NCBI GenBank assembly: GCA_900556695.1
Contig: USQA01000015.1
Coordinates: 1-11,855 of the forward strand
Origin: an uncultured Clostridium sp.
Lineage (GTDB): Bacteria; Bacillota; Clostridia; TANB77; CAG-508
Length of the DNA stretch: 11,855 nt
Reading direction: 5' to 3'
Shown here: piece by piece, positions 7,034 through 11,855 of the stretch
How positions within the stretch are numbered: position 1 is the first letter of the stretch
Layout of the letters: the number at the start of each line of letters is the position of its first letter
The notes under the pieces: model-generated
Told to the model about the DNA's origin: nothing
Database searches by the model: none
Seen by the model: the letters and a program-made list of their open reading frames with translations, nothing else
Made by a program: the position numbers and the translations under genes

Positions 7034-7129
7034 AAAGGACAAGCCTTTATATGTAAAGTGGCAAACCACATCTGCTTATTCTCATTTTCTATGAGAACTA
7101 TTCTACAATATTATTTTGGATATGTCTAT
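7034..7129 (-). promoter_or_regulatory. Promoter with three consecutive small hairpins before the micro-ORF
   Basis: On the minus strand TAGACA (7124-7129) and TAGAAT (7101-7106) are 17 bases apart, a fair sigma-A promoter. Downstream come three inverted repeats in a row: 7080-7086 with 7092-7098 (7 base pairs), 7059-7062 with 7067-7070 (4 base pairs, GTGG/CCAC), and 7034-7039 with 7045-7050 (6 base pairs). The micro-ORF's ribosome site follows. If this promoter is used, the first hairpin sits at the transcription start and may act as DNA or only partly as RNA. The remainder of 6865-7291 is A/T-rich and shows no gene beyond the micro-ORF. Confidence 0.45.
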
Positions 7130-7248
7130 AAAATCTATAAGTTTTCATAATTTCTTACTGAACTGTAACATTTATTCTAAACCTAAACTTACAATTTTTA
7201 CTTATATATTGTAATTTGTTACTTTGATTATTTTTTATTTAAATGAAG

Positions 7249-7283
7249 GAAGAGACTAAATATAAATTATATCTAGTCTCTTC
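7249..7283 (-). terminator. Hairpin after the endonuclease III-like gene
   Basis: Arms GAAGAGACTA (7249-7258) and TAGTCTCTTC (7274-7283) form 10 base pairs. The inner bases also pair (ATATA with TATAT), making an almost continuous 35-base palindrome. It starts 8 bases after the stop of the last gene in the three-gene operon. There is no immediate run of T, only a loosely T-rich tail, so it may be a weak terminator or an RNA-end stabiliser. Confidence 0.6.
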
Positions 7284-7291
7284 ATAAAACA

Positions 7292-8053
7292 TTATAAATC
7301 TTTACCAAGTTCTATTTTTTTCATGCAAAACTGACTTAAATAGCATTCATCACATTTAGGATTTGTTGGTCTGCAATATTCTCTGCCTACCACCCAAAAC
7401 GGAAGAGTTAAACAACCAGGAAATTCATTGCAAATTTTTCTTGCACTTGCTGTAACATCTTTGATATTGTCCTTATCAGTAAGTCCCATTCTTAAAAAGG
7501 TTCTCCTAATATGGACGTCATATGCAATATCAATGCAATACAAATTTTCAAGATTCACACCAAAGTCACGAACAAGCAACAAAGTTCCAAGCGCTGCTTT
7601 CTTATGGCTAATTCCTTTAAATTCTTCCAATTTTGCTACCACCTGTTCTGCATTCAAATCGTTCTTCCAAATATTTTCAACATCTGAATTATATTCTTTA
7701 ACAATTTTATTAACTGCAAAAAAAATGTATTCAGCCATTTTTCTTGGATAACGATGTAATGCGGGTTTTTCTTTTATTATGGTTTCTAAAGATTCAACTG
7801 TTTCCTCTTCTGCGATTCTGCAGAAGTCAAAATGTCCTAATCTTTTTGAAAGATAATAAGGCAATCTCCACGCTATTTCTGCCTTCACAGATTGATCAGA
7901 AATTAATCCAATCAAAAAGGCATTCCAATCTGAAAGTAAGAATTCTTTTTCCTCTCTTTTCAGCATATTATCACTTAATATGCTATTATCTTTGATAACC
8001 TCCTTAGCAACCTCTTTGCATTTTACGTTTAATTGTTCATAGTATTTTTCCAT
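7292..8053 (-). CDS. Endonuclease III-family [4Fe-4S] DNA glycosylase/AP lyase homologue
   Basis: This 253-residue protein has the full HhH-GPD layout. An N-terminal helix 'FLIGLISDQS' (about 46-55) matches the region of the intercalating Gln in Nth. The helix-hairpin-helix is at about 141-165 (EEFKGISHKKAALG). Lys151 corresponds to the catalytic Lys of Nth and Asp179 (in 'IAYDVHIRR') to the catalytic Asp. The iron-sulphur loop Cys227-X6-Cys234-X2-Cys237-X5-Cys243 has exactly the Nth spacing. The hairpin reads G-I-S-H-K rather than the usual G-V-G-R-K, and about 40 extra residues precede the core, so it is not the housekeeping nth but a divergent relative. It is the last of three tightly spaced genes, 11 bases after the NDT-like gene, with GAGG before the ATG. 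The role is probably excision of an altered base; the base is unknown. Confidence 0.85.
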   Translation of the reverse strand: MEKYYEQLNVKCKEVAKEVIKDNSILSDNMLKREEKEFLLSDWNAFLIGLISDQSVKAEIAWRLPYYLSKRLGHFDFCRIAEEETVESLETIIKEKPALHRYPRKMAEYIFFAVNKIVKEYNSDVENIWKNDLNAEQVVAKLEEFKGISHKKAALGTLLLVRDFGVNLENLYCIDIAYDVHIRRTFLRMGLTDKDNIKDVTASARKICNEFPGCLTLPFWVVGREYCRPTNPKCDECYLSQFCMKKIELGKDL

Positions 8054-8064
8054 TGTTTGTACCT

Positions 8065-9000
8065 CTACTTTCTAAATTCTATCGGCCAATTGCTTCCGAG
8101 TATTTCTTCCTGTTCCTTACTAGTCAATGCCCACATTTTGGACTTATCATATTTAGGGACTTTAATGTCACCCCAATCAACAATTTTTACTGCTTTATCT
8201 GTATAAACAGTATTTAACATATACAACTCTGCCAAAGTGTTTTGGTCAAGTTTATTTAATTCAGCTTCTAAATTAGTTGAATCAATACACAACCAATACA
8301 TATCAGATTTAGCAAGTAATGTAAGTCTATCTTTTAAATATCTAGTTCCATTATCATCAAAACTATGATATAAAAAATAACTTAAAATGTTCTGAGGAGA
8401 AATCGGACACAATCTTTCTTTATATGCTTGTACTCTTGCCCAATCAATATGTTTATAATTTACAAAATTTGCTCCAATATAAACAGTTTGATGTGTTTCC
8501 ATTTTGTACGGAGTCAGCAGGCTATTAAAAATATCATTTCTGAATTTTTCATCAGTCATCTTATTAAGCCATTCTTTTACTTCCAAATAATTCATTTCAA
8601 CCATTTTTTGTCCATAAATATTTGGAATAAATGTAGCTTTTTTGTTTTTAATTTGACTCCATAAGAAGATTTCTGCCATTATTCCTTCCGACAAAAGAGC
8701 ATCTGTTTTTCCATATACCCATAATCTATCAGAAAAAATTGTAAGAGTCAAGCAGTCAGTCATTACATTAATCTTCTTTCCACCTAGAGTTTCAGTAGAA
8801 ATATAATAACCTAAAGCCATCTCTGGATTTAATGCAATCATATCGTGTTTCAATACTAAATCACAAATTGCCAACATATGATGCATATCATCTCCATCAA
8901 AGGAAGTATAAACTACTTTCCGCAAAGGTTCTTCTCTGAATTTCTGAATGATTCGTTTAGTTTCTGATGTTAACATTCCATGAATTTTGTCTTTAAACAT
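8065..9000 (-). CDS. Protein with two tandem nucleoside 2-deoxyribosyltransferase-like repeats
   Basis: The protein has 311 residues from the ATG at 9000. That start has AAGGAG 8 bases before it; the GTG at 9009 overlaps this site and cannot be right. Residues 28-126 have a strand 'KVVYTSF', 'ALNPEMALGYYIS', 'DCLTLTIFSDRLWVYG', then 'SEGIMAEIFLW' and 'KKATFIP'. This order, with a Glu in S-x-G-x-x-x-E, recalls nucleoside deoxyribosyltransferase and DUF4406-like folds. Residues 171-276 repeat the same order: 'QTVYIGA', 'CPISPQNILSYFLYHS', 'DRLTLLAKSDMYWLCID', 'LAELYML', 'KAVKIVDW'. So it looks like an internal duplication, perhaps a fused dimer; the second copy lacks the S-x-G part. A tail of about 35 residues follows. 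It starts 1 base after the kinase-like gene stops, implying coupling. The family assignment rests on pattern only. Confidence 0.65.
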   Translation of the reverse strand: MFKDKIHGMLTSETKRIIQKFREEPLRKVVYTSFDGDDMHHMLAICDLVLKHDMIALNPEMALGYYISTETLGGKKINVMTDCLTLTIFSDRLWVYGKTDALLSEGIMAEIFLWSQIKNKKATFIPNIYGQKMVEMNYLEVKEWLNKMTDEKFRNDIFNSLLTPYKMETHQTVYIGANFVNYKHIDWARVQAYKERLCPISPQNILSYFLYHSFDDNGTRYLKDRLTLLAKSDMYWLCIDSTNLEAELNKLDQNTLAELYMLNTVYTDKAVKIVDWGDIKVPKYDKSKMWALTSKEQEEILGSNWPIEFRK

Positions 9001-9001
9001 T

Positions 9002-9574
9002 TTAATCACTCCTTATTTTCTGTTCAATTAACTGTTGCAATAAAAGACATGACTTTTCAGTATAATCATTAGTTATAACAATATCAAATAACTTTCTATT
9101 GCTATAAAAAAATGCCAACTCATCATCGATATCTTTCAATCTTTTTCTTAAATCACTTACCTCCAGTTTTCTTGCTTTCAGTTCTGCCTTAGTTCTTTCA
9201 ACGTCATTTGGAAGAACGTATACACTTAAAGCATTAGGAAACTCAATTTTAAATTCCTGCACATTTTTATAGAATAATTCTGTAATCAAATTTATTCCAC
9301 TATCACATAAATCAATTTGTGCTTCTTTATATGCATACCAGTTTCCAAATACTTCATTGATTGTGCAAAACTTTCCTTGATTCTTCTCCTTTTCAAATTT
9401 TTCTAATGAATAGAAGAATTTGTCAATCCCATGTTTCTCTTTGCCTCGAGGTTTCCGTGTCGTCACTGAGATCAAAGATTGAAAGTCAGGCTTGTTCGCT
9501 AAAATATAGGTTTTCAAATGAGATTTTCCAATCCCAGAAATTCCTGATAAAGTTACAATTCTACCTTGTTGCAT
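9002..9574 (-). CDS. Guanylate-kinase-like P-loop nucleotide kinase
   Basis: The protein has 190 residues from the ATG at 9574, chosen because AAAGGAG lies 8 bases before it; the ATG at 9592 has no such site. It shows Walker A G11-ISG-I-GKS18, then 'SVTTRKPRGKEKHGIDKFFYS' in two parts (about 36-56), the counterpart of the GMP-binding 'S-TTR-xPR...G-DYxF' of guanylate kinases with both Arg kept (40, 43). Next are 'NEVFGNWYAYKE' (about 73-84), a basic lid (about 127-146) and 'FDIVITND' (163-170). The GMP-site Tyr of 'DY' is Lys here, and the 'GT/GS' after GNYY is AY, so the substrate may not be GMP. It is first in a three-gene operon with its own promoter. It is probably not the housekeeping gmk. 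Confidence 0.8.
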   Translation of the reverse strand: MQQGRIVTLSGISGIGKSHLKTYILANKPDFQSLISVTTRKPRGKEKHGIDKFFYSLEKFEKEKNQGKFCTINEVFGNWYAYKEAQIDLCDSGINLITELFYKNVQEFKIEFPNALSVYVLPNDVERTKAELKARKLEVSDLRKRLKDIDDELAFFYSNRKLFDIVITNDYTEKSCLLLQQLIEQKIRSD

Positions 9575-9625
9575 AAAAAATTCTCCTTTCATAATTTTAG
9601 CAACCTTTATAATATTTTATGTTTT

Positions 9626-9633
9626 CCTCCTTT
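9626..9633 (-). other. Orphan ribosome binding site in the leader of the three-gene operon
   Basis: On the minus strand AAAGGAGG is a near-perfect ribosome binding site, but no ATG, GTG or TTG lies at a usable distance; the nearest in-frame reading ends within a few codons. The working site of the kinase-like gene is a second one at 9583-9589. It may be a leftover of a gene displaced by the cassette, or a ribosome standby site. Confidence 0.4.
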
Positions 9634-9686
9634 TTAAAGTTTTAATTAGCAAAACTTCTATATATAATAATTTTACTAATGGTATT

Positions 9687-9715
9687 ATTATACAATATTT
9701 TTCCAAAATTTTCAA
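9687..9715 (-). promoter_or_regulatory. Sigma-A promoter of the kinase/NDT-like/glycosylase operon
   Basis: On the minus strand TTGAAA (9710-9715) and TATAAT (9687-9692) are exactly 17 bases apart. The leader to the kinase-like ATG at 9574 is about 105 bases. It stands back to back with the maf promoter, the two -35 boxes being 21 bases apart. Confidence 0.7.
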
Positions 9716-9736
9716 GTGTTATGTAAATTATGTTTA

Positions 9737-9764
9737 TTGACCATTTTAAAAAAAATGATATAAT
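9737..9764 (+). promoter_or_regulatory. Sigma-A promoter of maf
   Basis: TTGACC (9737-9742) and TATAAT (9759-9764) are 16 bases apart, and TGA directly before the -10 makes it an extended -10 promoter. The start of transcription would be near 9771, about 23 bases before the maf ATG. Confidence 0.75.
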
Positions 9765-9793
9765 ATAGAAAATTATTGATTGGAGTGAGTAAA

Positions 9794-10384
9794 ATGAAAT
9801 TAATTTTAGCATCAAATTCTAAAACTAGAAAAGATATTTTTGATATGGTTGGTTGGAAATATGAAGTAATAACAAGCAGTGTAGTAGAAAGCAGTAATAG
9901 CATTGATCCAAAACAATATGTAATTGATTTGTCAAAAGATAAGGCAAATTCAGTAGCTTCACAAATAACAGATAAAGCACTAATAATATCTGCTGATTCA
10001 ATTATATATATGGACAATAAAAAATTCGAAAAACCAAAAAGTAAAGAAGAAGGTTTTGAAAATATAAAAAAAATGAGTGGAAGAGTCAATTATGCAGTAA
10101 CTGGTGTAACAATTAAAGATTTATATCAAAATAAAGAAATTTCTTTTACAGACATTACTGAAGTTTATTTCAAAAATGTTTCCGAGAAAGATATTGCCTG
10201 GTATGTAGAAAATGAAAAATATTTATTAAATAGAGCTGGTTATTCTATTGCTGGTAAAGCATCCATTTTTGTTGATAAAATTGAAGGAGATTACTATAAT
10301 ATTTTAGGAATGCCTATTAGTAAATTATATTCTAAATTAAATGAATTAGGTTATTCTATTAGTGATTTTGAAATGAAATCATAA
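9794..10384 (+). CDS. maf: Maf-family nucleoside triphosphate pyrophosphatase
   Basis: The 196-residue protein starts MKLILASNSKTRKDIF, the counterpart of the Maf start 'LILASxSPRRxxLL' with Arg12 kept. 'ISADSII' (65-71) holds the metal-binding Asp68, 'EKP' (79-81) replaces GKP, 'KMSGRVNYAVTGV' (93-105) is the family's SGR motif, and 'AGKASIFVDKIEGDYYNILGMP' (split at residues 153-166 and 167-174) is the C-terminal signature. Maf proteins hydrolyse nucleoside triphosphates, often modified ones or dTTP/UTP, to monophosphates in the cytoplasm. The start ATG has GGAG 8 bases upstream; an upstream in-frame TTG at 9776 is before that site and rejected. Several motif positions vary from the textbook form, so its specificity may differ. 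It is monocistronic, with its own promoter and terminator, and divergent from the three-gene operon. Confidence 0.93.
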   Translation: MKLILASNSKTRKDIFDMVGWKYEVITSSVVESSNSIDPKQYVIDLSKDKANSVASQITDKALIISADSIIYMDNKKFEKPKSKEEGFENIKKMSGRVNYAVTGVTIKDLYQNKEISFTDITEVYFKNVSEKDIAWYVENEKYLLNRAGYSIAGKASIFVDKIEGDYYNILGMPISKLYSKLNELGYSISDFEMKS

Positions 10385-10389
10385 TTTTT

Positions 10390-10425
10390 AAAGAGGTAAA
10401 TCTATTAATGATTTCACCTCTTTTT
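10390..10425 (+). terminator. Intrinsic terminator of maf
   Basis: Arms AAAGAGGTAAATC (10390-10402) and GATTTCACCTCTTT (10410-10423) pair over 13 base pairs with one bulged C and a 7-base loop, followed by more T. It starts 5 bases after the maf stop and lies between convergent genes; on the minus strand the following bases are A-rich, so it is mainly a plus-strand terminator. Confidence 0.85.
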
Positions 10426-10441
10426 ATATATTATTTTTTCT

Positions 10442-10969
10442 CTAAGTAATATATTTACTACGAAAATTCTTCACATTATTTTGGTTAACCATAGCATATT
10501 CCATTGTCGTTATTTTAAATATTATTCTAAAAACATTTCTTACTAATGGTCCTACAAAAAATATTTGTAACGGATAAGCCATAATAAAGTTTTTACAATA
10601 TAACTCTATGTAATTACATACAATATTACTGTTTATCAAATGTTGTGCAAATAAAGCATATATACTCATTAAGCCTACCATTACTAAAACAGTAAATGTT
10701 TGAATAGATAAAATAATAAACATTTTATTATCTTCCTTTGGATTCACTATTCTAAATGCCAATCTTTTTGCAATAGGACTTGCAACAAAAAATGCTAATA
10801 AAAAAACAATAATCTCTTCTATTGGAAATTCTTTTAATGCTATTAAAAAATTTTGATTTGTTAGACCTTCTGGTGAATTTATCGATATACTATAAACTAT
10901 CATGCAATAAGCCATCAAAACAGCAGTCATTAAAGTAAATATAAAATTTTGAAACTTTGTTTTAGGCAT
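10442..10969 (-). CDS. DUF2798 family membrane protein
   Basis: The 175-residue protein starts MPKTKFQNFIFTLMTAVLM, the typical DUF2798 start, and has 'EFPIEEIIVFLLAFFVASPIAK' (about 48-69), 'RLAFRIVNP' (about 70-78) and 'YPLQIFFVGPLVRNVFRIIF' (about 132-151), with four predicted membrane helices. The family's function is unknown. I chose the ATG at 10969, because AAAGGAGGAGG lies just before it; the longer frame from 11032 lacks a site and its first 21 codons fall in a hairpin-rich leader. It has its own promoter at 11075-11103 and ends next to the maf terminator, with which it converges. The frame is intact. Confidence 0.85.
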   Translation of the reverse strand: MPKTKFQNFIFTLMTAVLMAYCMIVYSISINSPEGLTNQNFLIALKEFPIEEIIVFLLAFFVASPIAKRLAFRIVNPKEDNKMFIILSIQTFTVLVMVGLMSIYALFAQHLINSNIVCNYIELYCKNFIMAYPLQIFFVGPLVRNVFRIIFKITTMEYAMVNQNNVKNFRSKYIT

Positions 10970-11000
10970 TATATACCTCCTCCTTTCTTTAAAAGTTCTC

Positions 11001-11070
11001 GGTATTTTCTCTTGAACGCGAAAAAATACCATCTAGTCGCAGACATAGACTAGACAGCATTTAATGTCTA
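11001..11070 (-). promoter_or_regulatory. Hairpin-rich leader of the DUF2798 gene
   Basis: Between the promoter and the ribosome site are three inverted repeats. One pairs 11051-11056 with 11065-11070 (TAGACA/TGTCTA), one pairs 11033-11038 with 11048-11053 (CTAGTC/GACTAG), and one pairs 11001-11008 with 11023-11030 (GGTATTTT/AAAATACC). The first two share bases 11051-11053, so they are mutually exclusive, which is what a switching leader would show. No T run follows the third, so it is not a plain terminator. I do not recognise a known riboswitch. The first repeat overlaps the expected transcription start and may be an operator instead. Confidence 0.45.
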
Positions 11071-11133
11071 TATTATTATATTACAAAATTTTACTTTCTT
11101 CAACAAAAAATCACATTTTTGTGTTTTTTCCAT
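11068..11133 (-). CDS. Micro-ORF of 21 residues with a good ribosome site, doubtful
   Basis: The frame begins MEKTQKCDFLLKKVKF and ends in four hydrophobic residues. AAGGAG (11142-11147) lies 8 bases before the ATG, as good as those of real genes here. However, no promoter is visible between the HAD gene terminator and this ATG. The DUF2798 promoter lies inside the ORF, and the A/T-rich hairpin at 11105-11129 also falls in it. It may be a start fragment of a deleted gene or chance. Confidence 0.25.
   Translation of the reverse strand: MEKTQKCDFLLKKVKFCNIII
11075..11103 (-). promoter_or_regulatory. Sigma-A promoter of the DUF2798 gene
   Basis: On the minus strand TTGAAG (11098-11103) and TATAAT (11075-11080) are exactly 17 bases apart. 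Transcription would start near 11068, giving a leader of about 99 bases that contains the hairpins described for 11001-11070. Confidence 0.7.
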
Positions 11134-11161
11134 TTTACACACTCCTTCTATTTTTTGAGAC

Positions 11162-11192
11162 AAAAAAACGTAAGCCCTTTCTCTGGACTTAC
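11162..11192 (-). terminator. Intrinsic terminator of the HAD nucleotidase-like gene
   Basis: On the minus strand GTAAGTCC (11185-11192) pairs with GGGCTTAC (11170-11177), 8 base pairs with one G-U, around a 7-base loop. It is followed by GTTTTTTTG. It lies 74 bases after the stop at 11267. A second, weaker A/T hairpin with a T tail (11105-11129) follows. Confidence 0.85.
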
Positions 11193-11266
11193 ACTTTCGC
11201 TACTTGATATTGTTATTTTAATTTTTATAAGTTTTCTTGCTAAAATTTGTATTATTAAATATAATC

Positions 11267-11842
11267 TTACAAATCTTTAACTTTTTTGTACTCACTAATA
11301 TATTCATAAATTTCTTTCCAAGAATTAACTCTAGTAAAATTATTATTTTTCCCTATATTGGTTTGACTATTGAATAATAAAACTTTATTTACTGAATCTT
11401 CTACTTTGTTTAAATTATCAATGCAATCGTCAATAAATAAATCTATATCCTCATTAATGCAAACTTGTCTTTTGTCAAATGAACAAACTAATTTATCATA
11501 TTTAATCCCTAGTTTTTTTAATTGTTTTAATGTAAATCCAAACGGATCATCATATATCGTTTTATCTCTTGCTGTAATAATTATAATTTTATTACCTTCT
11601 TTTTTTAATTTGTCTATTATTTCTTTTGCATTTTGCTTTAGTTTAACATCTAGCAAAACTCTTCCAAATGTAGACTTTCCAAATTCAACTTCTTTTTCTT
11701 TATATTGTTTTGGCAAGTTATTATAACATATATTATTTCTTATTAGGTAATTTATATCTATTGAAAAATATTCTGCTACATAAGTCATTAAAAATTCAGA
11801 TGTTTCTGTTATTGTATCGTCAATATCTATTCCTATATTCAT
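11267..11842 (-). CDS. HAD-superfamily 5'-nucleotidase-like phosphatase (NT5C-like)
   Basis: This 191-residue protein has all HAD motifs. Motif I is D6-I-D8-D-T10 (nucleophile Asp6, acid/base Asp8), motif II is Thr90 in 'IIIITARD', motif III is Lys124, and motif IV is 'FIDDCIDN' (136-143). The short cap between motifs I and II and the length fit the small cytosolic nucleotidase (NT5C, 5'(3')-deoxyribonucleotidase) and YqfW-like group, which dephosphorylate nucleoside monophosphates; the substrate here is not certain. The start is the canonical MNIGIDIDDT, but the 13 bases visible upstream show no ribosome site, so translation may rely on context outside the window. It ends 74 bases before a strong terminator and is transcribed toward the DUF2798 gene. 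Confidence 0.85.
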   Translation of the reverse strand: MNIGIDIDDTITETSEFLMTYVAEYFSIDINYLIRNNICYNNLPKQYKEKEVEFGKSTFGRVLLDVKLKQNAKEIIDKLKKEGNKIIIITARDKTIYDDPFGFTLKQLKKLGIKYDKLVCSFDKRQVCINEDIDLFIDDCIDNLNKVEDSVNKVLLFNSQTNIGKNNNFTRVNSWKEIYEYISEYKKVKDL

Positions 11843-11855
11843 ATGCTATTTTCGT

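Noticed and set aside
9001..9009. GTG start at 9009 for the NDT-like gene, overlapping the kinase-like gene by 8 bases.
   Set aside because: The GTG overlaps the AAGGAG ribosome site itself; the ATG at 9000 is 8 bases from that site.
7292..9574. The endonuclease III-like gene as the housekeeping nth and the kinase-like gene as gmk.
   Set aside because: Extra N-terminal length, the G-I-S-H-K hairpin, the changed GMP-site residues and the shared operon all point to a specialised set; gene symbols were therefore left empty.
9776..9793. TTG start at 9776 for maf.
   Set aside because: The ribosome site GGAG lies between it and the ATG at 9794, and Maf proteins start at the MKLILAS position.
9712..10089. 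125-residue minus-strand ORF opposite maf.
   Set aside because: It is a shadow of maf on the other strand, with no family pattern; its start lies in the coding region of a clear gene.

Overview
The window looks like a piece of chromosome from a low-GC, endospore-forming member of the Clostridia. The reasons are the start of a spoIIIA sporulation operon, strong GGAGG-type ribosome binding sites, a heavy A/T third-codon bias, and gene families common in gut Clostridia (DUF3592, DUF2798, DUF402, YebC). Nearly everything is on the minus strand; only a cupin gene and maf are on the plus strand. I see no rRNA, tRNA, CRISPR array or insertion sequence.

Layout. Positions 1-1636 (minus) hold spoIIIAA-AB-AC, the start of the operon whose products build the channel between mother cell and forespore. 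The spoIIIAA reading frame is broken twice, each time by one apparent extra base, so the first gene is a pseudogene, or a sequencing or assembly error, or (less likely) is recoded. A perfect 36-base palindromic terminator (1731-1766) separates this operon from an upstream pair: a YebC-family translation or regulatory factor and a 553-residue single-pass membrane protein of unknown function. Positions 4402-5679 form a zone of gene decay. It contains a scar of an AbiE type IV toxin-antitoxin locus (middle of the antitoxin AbiEi joined out of frame to the tail of the toxin AbiEii), an unrecognised 75-residue ORF, an intact DUF402 gene, and a broken HxlR-type regulator. That regulator lies divergent from an intact cupin gene (5819-6175), and an inverted repeat that overlaps both -35 boxes lies between them.

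A DUF3592 membrane protein follows, preceded by a set of hairpins and a 20-residue hydrophobic micro-ORF. Positions 7292-9574 carry a compact three-gene operon that is visibly richer in GC than its surroundings. In transcription order it encodes a guanylate-kinase-like P-loop protein, a protein made of two apparent nucleoside-2-deoxyribosyltransferase-like repeats, and an endonuclease III-family [4Fe-4S] DNA glycosylase with both catalytic residues. This cassette is the best candidate here for an undescribed system: its parts suggest base or nucleotide chemistry linked to DNA (pool sanitation, DNA base modification or defence), but the function is inference.

Beyond a back-to-back promoter region lies maf (a nucleotide pyrophosphatase) on the plus strand, then a DUF2798 membrane protein with a hairpin-rich leader, and a HAD-family 5'-nucleotidase-like gene that nearly reaches the right edge. 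Several genes in 7292-11842 (kinase-like, NDT-like, Maf, HAD nucleotidase) act, or probably act, on nucleotides, which may or may not be coincidence.
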